A DNA stretch of 10,477 bases from Phoronis ovalis. Taxonomy: Eukaryota; Phoronida; Phoronidae. The notes beneath the pieces are model-generated. The model saw only the letters and a program-made list of their open reading frames with translations, did not search any database and was not told where the DNA came from. A program made the translations under genes and the position numbers. Every line of letters starts with the position of its first letter. The first letter of the stretch is position 1. The stretch spans positions 1-10,477 of the forward strand of contig JAOXYB010063168.1 of the NCBI GenBank assembly GCA_028565635.1, given 5' to 3'. This document shows positions 1 to 8,904 of the stretch, one piece after another.

Positions 1-93
1 TAATGTAAAAAAACAATAATGTTAAACAAATATCCTACACATTGGATGGGCATTAGACATGACAAATGTCTTGTTATGGATTAAGATTGAGTT

Positions 94-114
94 GGTGGCA
101 GGTGGCAGGTGGCT
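94..114. repeat. Three tandem copies of a 7-base unit (GGTGGCA)
   Basis: GGTGGCA occurs at 94-100 and 101-107, followed by GGTGGCT at 108-114. It is a short G-rich tandem repeat in otherwise AT-rich intron sequence. No function is evident. Confidence 0.8.
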
Positions 115-479
115 CACACTGCTTGCCATTTCTGATGCCATGAGTAATAGCACAGCTCATAATCTTTTGACTATTAAGGGACTATAAGTCACCAGCTGTG
201 GTACAATTATCTATTCAGGAACTATAAAAGGAGGTCAGCTATTCATATCAATTAGCTGTTGAGATGGTCTCATCCAAGGTATTTTACTTAAATGCTTTGG
301 AAATAGAATATCATGTATTAATGTAATGCAAACATTACAGAGACATTCCCACTAAATGGATGCCATTCTTGGGACAGGATACCCTACATCAGGACTATGT
401 AAATGTGTTAATATCTCAGGACAGTGAAACTTTAAACAATATAGCAAGATGTATATTTTTTATATTTTACAAAAAGACA

Positions 480-571
480 TGCAAAAATGTAAATTGACAA
501 TGCTCATATATTGTAAATATTCGTGTAAAATGTTCTTTGGGCCTGTGGCCTTTAACAATAAATTATTATTA
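480..571 (+). mobile_element. Possible 3' end of a non-LTR retrotransposon
   Basis: The segment ends with a small GGCC-TGT-GGCC hairpin (540-550), an AATAAA signal (557-562) and a short TTATTATT tail (563-570). A hairpin, poly(A) signal and trinucleotide tail in this order is how many animal CR1/L2/Jockey-type LINEs end. No reverse transcriptase is visible upstream, so it would be a heavily 5'-truncated copy. The assignment rests on layout alone; the left border is a guess. Confidence 0.3.
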
Positions 572-955
572 AAAACTTAAGATAGAGAGAACTCTGTCGC
601 CAGTCTACTTTTAACACATAAAAATTAGGCCCAAGTCGAAAAACAATTTTTATCTGAAATTGCAGTATTCAAAAAAATCAAATTTGTGCATATTCAAGTA
701 CCTCTCATTTTTTCATATAAAAGTGCTTAAGAATCAAAAAAAACAGTTTATATCCATTTTGAACAAAGCCTATAGACATTTTATTCCATCCATTACCGCT
801 GTTGATCATGCACTAGTAGTCAACTGTTAGTAGCTCTTGCAATCAGTTTGGATAATTTTAAATGAAAAGTATTAGCATTTCCGATTAAAGAAAATGTTAT
901 GCAAATACTGGGAACTGGCTATAATCACTGAAAATGATTATATTTCTGGCTTCAG

Positions 956-1081
956 ATTTTAACACTGACATGGAGGCTGATACAGAAGATGATGAAGGTC
1001 GTAAACGTGTGACTCGTTCGCAGAATAGGATGAAACCTCTGTTGGCGTTAACACCAAAAGCGCCTAAACAACAACATGAAG
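956..1081 (+). CDS. SETDB1: SETDB1 exon: end of the SET-domain insertion
   Basis: The acceptor is the pyrimidine-rich stretch ending in ttcag at 951-955. The first two bases complete a codon begun in an exon outside the window. The 41 full codons start [14 protein letters not shown], an acidic patch, then turn basic ([11 protein letters not shown]). This fits the poorly conserved tail of the insertion that splits the SET domain in SETDB1. The donor is G|GTATAT at 1082, phase 1. The frame stays open to 1245, but reading on would lose the conserved EESCYI stretch, so the exon should end at 1081. The ATG at 934 lies in the intron and is not a start. Confidence 0.88.
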
Positions 1082-2737
1082 GTATATCAAAGTCAAATAA
1101 AAGTGCACAAAATGTGTGTAAAATTAAGAAGTCTCTTGGTGTTGAAGTCTCGTGTGTTGTTTGTCCCATAACTATGAACCAAGGAAGATGGAACAAATTT
1201 TCCTTGTGTCTACCCGATAATGTGCTGTGTACCAAGTTGCATTAAACTTAAGAGTCTTGGGTATGAGAGGTGCACCATGATCTGATAGCATTAGTTAGTC
1301 ATAAAGTTTGTCTTATCCAAAGTCTGGGGCCACAAAGGACATATATGTATACTTTAGGGCTGTCATGTAAATCTTCTCATTGTTAATCCAGTGGCTGAAT
1401 TGAATGTCTAAATGTTCTTGTTTGTGATGTGTTGTGCAGTTAATATTATAAGTTATAGTAAAATGTTTGAGATACTCTCCATCTCTGTAACAAGTAATTT
1501 TTAAATGTATATTACGAAAGTACATGTTTATATATTTGTAAACCAGTCTGAAGGTTGGCTGTGTGCTGTCACTAGTATGATATTAATTAAAATATCTGCT
1601 TTCAGAAACTAAAAAACCAGCACCAAAACCACTGCGAGAATTTTTTGGCCAAGAAGAGTCGTGCTATATTATGGATGCTAAATCCATTGGTAACATAGGC
1701 CGTTACTTAAATGTAAATATTTGACTGACTTTTAGGTCTTTGTGTTTGAATAAATAGATTTAATGGAAGCAAAATTTAATGAGACATAAGTGCAATAACT
1801 TGCATCTGTCGATTGAAATATATTTTACATCTTATTTGAATCAGTTTTATCCATGATTTTTTTCCTATGAAGTCCAATTATGTGAGATATTTTTACTTGT
1901 TTTTCTTGTTGCTTCAAGGCATGCAAATTGGTTTGTTTAGGTTTTATCAATATCATTGGATAATTCTGTAACCTGTAGTTTATATCTTTGTTTACAGCAT
2001 AGCTGTAGCCCAAATGCATTTGTGCAGAATGTGTTCGTTGACACTCATGATCTCCGATTTCCATGGGTTTCATTCTTTGCTGGACAGTAAGTAATTTGTA
2101 ACAAAACGTTTCTCTGTTCTCCTATAAAGTTAATCTTTGTATCACCTCATTGTATCATAATATTGCACCTATTCAAGAAATTATGCATAATATAATGTCT
2201 TTGTGTCTGTTTACCAGTGCTAATGAAATAAGCAAAATCTCTGTTGTAAAATTATGTGAATGTCGTGTTATTGTATAGTGCTTGTAGCAGCATTTTTATA
2301 GAGAAATGCAACTGTTATTGGAAATTAGCATTTTGAAATGTTTACACAAATAAAATCAGCACATTCAGTATGTCTGCCCTCAGCAGAAGTTTATTTTCTT
2401 AGTAAGAAAGAATACTTGGAGTACTTGTACTGTTTGTGAAAACTTTAATAGAAGTAACACATTTTTACAAGAATGCCTTTCTGCCACATTTTCAAAAACA
2501 GTAAACTTATAAAAAAATGTATTGAAAGTGACCTCAACCTCTCTTCTCCCCCCCCCCCTCCCCCCCCTCCCCACTGGTCGTAATGTGTCAATTTGTGATT
2601 ATTGATTTGTTTTCTTCAGATACATACGGGCAGGTACTGAACTGACATGGGATTATCACTATGAAGTTAACAGCGTCCCTGGGAAACGATTGTATTGCTA
2701 CTGTGGTTCTTCACAATGCAGAGGAAGATTGCTATGA
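956..2737 (+). CDS. SETDB1: SETDB1-like histone H3K9 methyltransferase, C-terminal four exons (5' part outside window)
   Basis: The spliced product of 956-1081, 1606-1712, 1998-2086 and 2620-2737 is 145 complete codons plus a stop. All junctions are GT/AG and the phases agree (1, 0 and 2). Seen in order: an acidic then basic linker, the stretch [18 protein letters not shown] joined to [35 protein letters not shown], and a post-[11 protein letters not shown] ending CRGRLL-stop. This follows the C-terminus of human SETDB1 almost residue for residue. The family trimethylates histone H3 lysine 9 in the nucleus, using S-adenosylmethionine, to silence genes and retroelements. The His and Cys of NHSC correspond to residues whose mutation inactivates human SETDB1, and both are intact. 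The Tudor, MBD, pre-SET and first SET half must lie upstream of base 1. No frameshift or stop is seen, so the gene looks functional here. Confidence 0.96.
1082..1605 (+). other. SETDB1: SETDB1 intron, GT/AG, 524 bases
   Basis: Bounded by GTATAT and ctttcag. AT-rich, with no second gene or clear repeat seen on either strand. Open frames within it are short and lack recognisable motifs. Confidence 0.85.
1606..1712 (+). CDS. SETDB1: SETDB1 exon: start of the second SET half
   Basis: The acceptor is ctgctttcag, ending at 1605. With the G carried over from 1081 the exon encodes 36 codons: a Lys/Pro-rich lead ([14 protein letters not shown]), then [13 protein letters not shown] and GNIGRYLN. Human SETDB1 has GEESCYIIDAK and GNLGRYLN at the same place, so this is the point where the SET fold resumes after the insertion. 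It ends in phase 0 after the Asn that opens the NHSC motif, with donor GTAAAT. Confidence 0.95.
1713..1997 (+). other. SETDB1: SETDB1 intron interrupting the NHSC motif
   Basis: A 285-base phase-0 intron that falls exactly between the Asn and the His of the NHSC motif. Bounded by GTAAAT and tttacag. No other feature is seen. Confidence 0.92.
1998..2086 (+). CDS. SETDB1: SETDB1 exon: SET core with HSCSPN
   Basis: The acceptor is tttgtttacag, ending at 1997. The exon has 29 codons plus two bases. It opens with HSCSPN, which completes the NHSC motif of the SAM-binding and catalytic pocket, and continues [21 protein letters not shown]. The donor GTAAGT at 2087 is close to ideal. It is one of the most conserved stretches in the family and shows no damage. 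Confidence 0.97.
2087..2619 (+). other. SETDB1: SETDB1 last intron, with a C-rich tract
   Basis: A 533-base phase-2 intron with a near-consensus GTAAGT donor and a pyrimidine-rich cttcag acceptor. Its only notable content is the C-rich tract at 2541-2572, listed separately. Confidence 0.9.
2541..2572. repeat. C-rich tract; G-quadruplex/i-motif candidate
   Basis: C runs of 11 (2548-2558), 8 (2560-2567) and 4 (2569-2572) are separated by single T bases. The - strand is therefore almost pure G, able in principle to form a G-quadruplex, and the + strand (and nascent RNA) could form an i-motif or bind poly(C)-binding proteins. It ends 47 bases before the last SETDB1 acceptor. Confidence 0.85.
2620..2737 (+). 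CDS. SETDB1: SETDB1 terminal coding exon: SET end and post-SET zinc site
   Basis: The acceptor is gttttcttcag, ending at 2619. The first base completes a Gln codon. The 38 codons that follow contain [15 protein letters not shown], including the SET-domain WDY, then the post-SET cysteines in CYCGSSQC and the usual CRGRLL terminus before TGA at 2735-2737. In SET enzymes the post-SET cysteines and the NHSC cysteine together bind a zinc ion next to the active site; all are present. Confidence 0.97.
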
Positions 2738-3000
2738 ATTATAGCTCAATTTAATTTACTTCAAAAGGACATTATAAACATTATTTTGTTACTTCTGTGC
2801 TGCCTGGCACTATCATTAATCTGCATAAAACTTGCTAATTATATAAAAACAGCTGATTGTTGAGTTGTGTATTTCAGTCGACAACTTGCTAATATGCTAA
2901 AAATGGGAACTTGTATGATCAAATCTGGCAACTCACTAGTTTAGTAAAAAAATAGCTGAGTGGCATGTTGTAAAAACAAATTGTCAATAACAATAAAAAA
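2738..3000 (+). other. SETDB1: SETDB1 3' UTR (inferred extent)
   Basis: AT-rich non-coding sequence directly after the TGA. The right end is set by the first canonical AATAAA and is only an inference; a longer UTR reaching another signal, for example at 3938-3943, is possible. Confidence 0.55.
2992..2997 (+). terminator. Candidate poly(A) signal AATAAA for SETDB1
   Basis: It is the first canonical AATAAA after the SETDB1 stop, 255 bases downstream. A modest GT-containing stretch follows. In such AT-rich DNA the hexamer is common, so the assignment rests on position. Confidence 0.4.
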
Positions 3001-4309
3001 AAATGTAAATTTGGGCGTAACATAAATGATACAAATAACATGCTAACTAGAGATAGCATTTCTTGATGAAGTTTGAATTAAAGCACTTAACATCATTTTG
3101 ATACTAATATTTCTGATACAGATGCAGCTAGTAGTTGCATTTGCACCATCATCATTATTTCATGAATATTTATAAGCATCATGCCATTTTCTCGACCTAT
3201 CAGAGTGCTTGTCTCAATTTCATTTAGAAATGTGCACACAATTTCAATGACTAGGTTTGTAGTTGTACCTGTAGCGCACTCTGATTGGGCACCTTACTAA
3301 ACAGCAAAAACATTTTATTGGTTGGGAGACTTCAAAGCCAATAATGCCACAAGCCATTGATGAAACAACAGACTATTCAGTATGATAGAATAGTCCTAGT
3401 GAGCAATGATGGGTCAAAACAATCATTTCTGTCTTTGTCTTGACCTTGGGGGAGTTCATCAGTGACTGATTCTAGATATTTTCAAGGATGGAATTACCTG
3501 GAGACATAAATGCAGACTAAATTACTGACTCATTTGAATGGCTATGAAACTACTTATTTGAATGTCTATCAACAGTGGGCATTACATGAGTGTACCATAT
3601 ATTGTATTTCCAATGCTCGGTATATGTAGCATTACAAAGTAATCCTGAACTGCAAGGTCTCCAATTTGTTCCTAAATATTTTCTTGGTAGTGTAGGGGTG
3701 TTTATTACAGTAAAGCTGTTGTTTTTGAAATTAACACAACTTTTATGAGTGTGTTAGAGAGGTCAAGCTCCAGGTTCCAATTCAAGAATTTACCAAAGGG
3801 TTCAAGTTTACAATAATCAAAGAATTGTTTTTTTATCATCACTTGTAGGGATAGTGCAAAATATATAAACTCAATCTGTCAGTATTTATTTAATCCATGA
3901 CTTAAGAAATTAAATGTAACACATTTTAACAAAAAAAAATAAAATCAGTGTCTAAATTTAAACCAGACTTGACTGTACTATAATAACTAAATGTTTACAT
4001 TTCATCACTAGGTGTCACTTGATATTCAGAAGAATAACACCAGATGGCATTTTTGTAATATACAGATATTTATGACGATGATGATAGAATTTGAGATAGC
4101 TCATTAGCTTACTTTTCTTTATGCTGTTATGTTTGAATTATGAAAAATGTTATATAAATGTTCCTTTATGAAAAAAAATGAGAACAATTAACAGGTTCAT
4201 ATTTCTAGTCTATTAAATACATGCTTCATTAAAACTTCAAGTTCAGAATTACTTAATGATTAATCTTTCATCATTTTATTTAATTATACAAAATGACTGA
4301 ACACCACAG
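3001..4309. other. AT-rich stretch without a recognisable gene
   Basis: No convincing coding exon on either strand. Visible items are a 10-base inverted repeat (ATCAGAGTGC at 3199-3208 and its complement at 3276-3285), a cluster of CCAAT-type motifs at 3284-3342, and another AATAAA at 3938-3943. An open segment of about 40 codons near 3700-3820 has no recognisable motif. Confidence 0.6.
3280..3342. promoter_or_regulatory. Cluster of three CCAAT-type motifs
   Basis: ATTGG occurs at 3284-3288 and 3317-3321, exactly 33 bases apart, and CCAAT in the opposite sense at 3338-3342. CCAAT boxes roughly 30-33 bases apart are typical of NF-Y-bound animal promoters. No TATA box or downstream first exon is convincing, so it may be chance or part of an old repeat. 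Confidence 0.25.
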
Positions 4310-4608
4310 GAATCATTGATGCACCATCTGTCCATAAAATAAAACCAGGTATATTTCCTGTTATACTTTGTCTAATACACATGTACAAAACATAAAACTT
4401 TCTTCCATTATTTAAGAATTTCGTGTACAAAGCCAGCGCATCTTTTAAAATGTTATTCACTGAGATAGTTCATGGCTCTTTTTAGTATGTTTTAAATGAA
4501 AATATGTGTATTTTTTAAATACATAAGTTTGCATTTAAAATATAATTTTTTGCAGTTTCACCCTTACAGCCAGCAAAAAAAAGGAAAGATAATTGCAAGG
4601 ATTACTGA
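4310..4608 (+). CDS. Candidate last two exons of an unidentified gene
   Basis: A 39-base segment (4310-4348) sits between cacag and GTATAT, and a second (4556-4608) follows a good acceptor, aattttttgcag. Only one frame of the first is open. It ends in phase 1 and joins in frame to the second, which runs to TGA at 4606-4608. The joined product ends with about 30 residues including APSVHKIKPVSPLQPAKKRK, a Lys/Pro-rich tail with a basic cluster like a nuclear localisation signal. I do not recognise the protein. No upstream exon with a matching phase-1 end was found between 2738 and 4309, and such short open segments can arise by chance. Confidence 0.2.
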
Positions 4609-6840
4609 ATAATGCATTACCTACATGAGAATTCAAACATATCTAATGAGCCTAATCATTTTATACACCAGCATGAATTACTTCCAAATGTTTGTCGAGA
4701 ATTTAAGTTTTGTAAAAAAACGTGTCTTGAAGTTTTATTTTCATTTCTTGCAAGATGGCCTACATGGGATGGCCTATAGCATATTATTTCGACTTGTTCC
4801 AACATCCAAATTAGTCAGCTATTGCTTTGCCATATTTTGTTTGGTATACCCACCTCAGTGGCAGTTCTATTGAATGTCAATTAACTCTAGAAAATCTAAC
4901 TTAAATAGCAACTGTAAAATAGCAGAAGTGGCTAAAAATATTAAATAGTATAAAATGCAATTTCATAATATTCCTGAGACTTTCATGCATATCTATTCCT
5001 CATTTTCAATTTCCTAAATAAGTGGACCAATGCAATTTTTTATACTAATTTTGAAGATAAATCTGATTACTAACAAATGGGTCTGTCCTTTCATTTTATT
5101 TTTTCTTACATAACTTTCTATGAGGTCACAATACTTGCACAAAGCACCATCAGGTTCATCTTCATTTAATTTTTAGTTGAATTGTTAATAGTGTGTTCAT
5201 TAAAACCTCAAAAATTGGTAATTTTCTTATAGTTTAAGCAGCAGAAATTGAATTTTTTATGGTCTAACTAATAGAGGTAATAAAATAAGCAATAGATGAT
5301 AGTTTTAGGAATCTCAAGAGATACAATGTAAATAAATTTTCTTTATGGTTAATAAAAATCTGGAATCAATCACCTTTTATCAACCTCAAATCAGAATGCC
5401 TGTTAGGCATGTCTAGAAATTTGTTATTTTTTCTTAAAATGCTTAATTGGAAAAATCATTGAACAATAATTTTTTTTATTGCACTGTGAGTAAAAACTTA
5501 ATGTCAATAAAATAAAATTGAAATATTGCAACTAAGCTATGTACTAATGATTAATACCAGAGTGCAGTTTATCAGAGTATAGTCCTCAATTAAAGCGTAA
5601 AATTTTAACATGCCACAATTTTGTATTTTTTCTGTTTTAAACTCGTTTTTAATTTTGTAAAAAAATTAGATGCTGTGGTGTGTTGGACATTCAACTGGCA
5701 AAATTTATATCATCAGTCAAAAAAAGTTCTAACCATGACTAGGTTTATGCAGTATTTTCAAAAAAGCACAATATTCCTATTCTTAATGCAAACCGGAAAG
5801 ACTCATTTCGGCTTACACATCCTTTTTAAAAATGACACCCTCTGATAATACCTTGGGTCTGACCTTGCTAATTGTGAATGACCAAGCACTTTCATCTACC
5901 AGATTGCAGTTGAATCCTAAATGAACAGAAATACTTGAATTTTGAAAGTATGTAGGGAACAGAAAATTCACAAGGTATAAACTTAATACAATATAAATAT
6001 ATTAAAACATTAAATGTACTAGTACACAATCTTAGAACTTTTAGGTTTAAACAAAATGGTGCTTAAATTTTTGGGGATAGGTCTAGGTAAATAATACTAA
6101 TGGGATTCTAATGAAATTGTGATGATAGGTTATTTTGCTGAATAGCTTGTTGTCTTTAAAAATATTGTTATTAATGGAAATTTGATTCGAGCAACTTATT
6201 TGTTCTCTTGACATTTACTGATACAAAAAAAAAATATTACTGAAAAATGTTGGACAATAGCAATTATGCTGGGGCTTAAAAAAGCAACCAGACAAATAAT
6301 ATTCATATTGTCAAAATACAATTATTGACTGTTCTTTGTGCATATGATTCAGTTAATGAAACATGTCATACAAGTTTATTACTCAACCTATACTTTGTAA
6401 AAAAACAAGTGTAATTAAACAGTTTTTTTTAAATAATCTTCCCGCATGTTGTGTTTCCCTGGCCTTTAAAAATGAAGGTGTATACCCCATGTATATACCA
6501 CCAATACAGGTTTATTATTGTAGGAAATATGCGTGGTTATAGGTAGTCATCTTCTAACTGTCATAATAGTATACCCCTAGACCCCGTATGATATAAAATC
6601 CCAGGGACTTACATCAGGGTTTTTAATTTTAAAAATATTGCACAGAAAGGTACATGATGATTTTTTTTAAATATGTTTTCGCTCTTTTTTACGTGTTTTG
6701 GAAATATACCTGAGCTAATACAAACAAGTAAGCGTATTGTTTTCGAAGATTGTCAACCCCACTTGTTGCAATAATTCAAATTTGAATACAGGTGTGTGGA
6801 TGTTTATTTAGAAAATATTCTGATTGGTTATTATTTTTAG
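4609..6840. other. Long AT-rich stretch without a recognisable gene
   Basis: The + strand frames at 4625-4873 and 5621-5845 are open for 70-80 codons but show no domain, are rich in Phe/Leu/Tyr from AT-rich codons, and are judged non-coding. Local oddities are the 9-base direct repeat GATGGCCTA (4754-4762 and 4768-4776) and, on the - strand, a short open segment with a CKYC motif ending at a GTAAGA donor-like site (5110-5159). Confidence 0.6.
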
Positions 6841-6900
6841 CTCTTTTCCGTAGCATGGAGATATCCATGACGTCACGACGTGGTGCGCGGAGGCTCGAAG
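6819..6900. promoter_or_regulatory. CpG-rich patch with CCAAT box and CRE palindrome
   Basis: An inverted CCAAT box (TCTGATTGG, 6819-6827) is followed by seven CpGs between 6841 and 6900, including the perfect cAMP-response palindrome TGACGTCA (6868-6875). The hairpin CATGGA-GATA-TCCATG (6854-6869) overlaps it. An ATG at 6855 opens a 23-codon frame ending at TAA, with no recognisable motif. The patch differs from its AT-rich surroundings and resembles a small promoter, or a promoter carried by a repeat. Direction and target are unknown. Confidence 0.3.
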
Positions 6901-8904
6901 GGAAAATAATTATGTTAACGTTCTAAGGCTAAATTTTTGTCTTTAATTTGTATCAGTGAAATAATTAAAAAATTTCGTTCACTTTGATATTCATAATAAA
7001 ATACCAATTTAACTTGGCAAACCATGATTACGTTGTTTGACAGAAGTAGTAATTTAAAAATGATATTTTTGTGCATAGAGACTTTGAACTGCAGACATAT
7101 TTCGGTGCTCCTTCATTAGAGCAATAGTTGATTCCCCTCTTAGAAGAGATGTTGCGCTTATAAAACTGGCTCATTTGAGCCCTATTTTCGGGGGTTTAGT
7201 TTTAAGATTTGTAAATATTTTAAATAGGAAACTCAAGGGGACTAACTCAGAATTACCTCAAAGAAGAATATTACAAACATTGTGAAGAAATTTGAAAGAA
7301 TTTGGACAAAGAATCTGACCGGTTCTGTTCCCGCGTAACTTGTGGAATATAGAGAATTGTATGAAATGCTCAAGAACAAAATATAGCCATATTTTTGAGA
7401 AACCGGTGATTTTTAGAGTAAGTGTTAACAAATATATCTAGTACTTTGGATGTTCAGCTTTAAAATTTTTGTTACGTGTTTAAAGTTCAGTTTTGATCTC
7501 CTAGGAGCCAGCGTGTTTTCATACATTTACACATTGTGTCCGCTTTGTTAAAATGAGTTCATAGTAATAACTTGATTGTTGTTGTGAACAACAGCACTCG
7601 AAGCACGTATCGTACTCGTTAAGTGTGGCAGTATAAATAGGCATTGTTGTCTGAAAACAGTGAATTAACTTTCATATATTCCTATCCGTCATTCTGACAT
7701 AAAATGTAGACGATAGATAGATGGGGGGAAATTTTATGATGTAAAAAATCATGTCTGGTATTAAAGTTAAAAATGTTAACCCAGTGTGTAAACAAATCTT
7801 ATCAGTAACCAGTGTCTTTTCAGATCTGAAATTTGTTCAATCTCATTTTTCCTCATTTGCACTATGCTAGTGATTAAAATGTTTCACCTTTCGATTTGTT
7901 AATGTTTGCACAAACAATATTTGTGGTGTATCAATGATCAGGCGGTCAACATGAGATATTAGGCATACCTTTAACCTTTAGCATTCAATGCGCACATTAT
8001 CTAATATTCCAAACGACCAGGGTTGTGAAAACAGATCCTTGTAGACAAGAGATAAGATATTATGTTTGAAAATATAGAAATTAAAATGCAAGACTTTCAC
8101 TAGGATTTCAAGTAATAGACAAATGTGCTGTAATTAACAAACCCTCTGAAAGTAGATAACACTTTCGCCCAATTTTACAAAAGTTGATGGATAATTTTGC
8201 TGTTTGCTACCTTCAAATGAGTATCCTAAATATTGTTTTTGTCTGAATATGTGCAGTCAAAATGCAATGCAAAAGGGTTCCTGTATGTCCAAGTAAACCA
8301 TCAGTCAGTAGAAACTAGCAGCTTGCAACAAATGAATACAGATTGACATCACAGATTTGTTAATTTTGCTAAGCTTTACATGCTATTTGTTTCCATGATT
8401 TGCAATACTGTAAAACATAGGTTTGGGAAGCAGAGACAAATAATTATTATATTAATAGCTTAAAAATTAATTTTCACCAAGGAAGTTAATGTGGTCTATG
8501 CTTTAGATAAATAACATCAAGAGACAGGTAACCAGAAAAATAACAAATATCCAACAATACCAATGAAAACTAAATAACCTTTTAGCACAGGTAAGGCTAG
8601 TATGTTCACCCTAACTTTCTGTACATCTATTTGTTTTCGAGGTACAGTTTAAAGCAGAACTCCTAGACACTAAAAGTTGTTTAGAAAATCAACTATCCTC
8701 ACTAAGGAGAAAATAAACAACTGAATGAACAAAAATATCACAACAGGAATTTAACAACATTGTTACTTTTTTGGGCCTAATAACCTCATGGCCTCTAAAT
8801 GACAGAAGAATCTTATTTTTGAACATTTTATACTGCTTTGAGGTGTTTGACCCCAAAATGACTTTGATCTTAAGGTCAACTTTCCGCACTTCTGGGATGC
8901 CAAT
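6901..8904. other. AT-rich stretch without a recognisable gene
   Basis: No coding exon could be supported on either strand. Small palindromes are present: CTCTT-AG-AAGAG (7137-7148), GGCTCATTTGAGCC (7168-7181), CTCCTAGGAG (7498-7507), and an ACCGGTT/AACCGGT pair at 7318 and 7401. Together they could mark an old decayed repeat, but no borders can be drawn. From about 8840 the sequence resembles TGACC-rich interspersed repeats of invertebrate genomes. Confidence 0.5.

Larger units (their letters stand above)
1..955. other. Non-coding stretch, probably a SETDB1 intron
   Basis: AT-rich sequence with no open segment between good splice sites on the + strand. A candidate bounded by ctattcag (ends 218) and the GTATTT at 281 has stops in all three frames. 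It holds a small 7-base tandem repeat at 94-114 and a retroelement-like 3' end near 539-571. Since 956 is a clear internal acceptor, this stretch is inferred to be the intron upstream of that exon. Confidence 0.7.

Noticed and set aside
223-230. TATAAAAG as a TATA box
   Set aside because: It lies inside the inferred SETDB1 intron with no first exon or initiator context; the word is expected by chance in AT-rich DNA.
897-1235. 112-codon open frame on the - strand
   Set aside because: It is a shadow antisense to the SETDB1 exon at 956-1081 and has no motif.
934-1245. Reading 934-1245 as a free-standing 103-residue protein
   Set aside because: Its start lies in intron sequence before the acceptor at 955 and its end runs past the donor at 1081; only 956-1081 is coding, as a SETDB1 exon.
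4625-4873. 82-codon open frame on the + strand
   Set aside because: It is rich in Phe, Leu and Tyr from AT-rich codons, with no domain; it follows the candidate stop at 4608 and looks like untranslated sequence.
8271-8327. Short open frame beginning MQCKRVPVCPSK after a gtgcag acceptor-like site
   Set aside because: Only 18 codons, no donor with continuing frame and no recognisable motif.
8591-8596. Donor-like CACAG|GTAAGG
   Set aside because: All three frames of the preceding sequence contain nearby stops and no acceptor gives an open exon.
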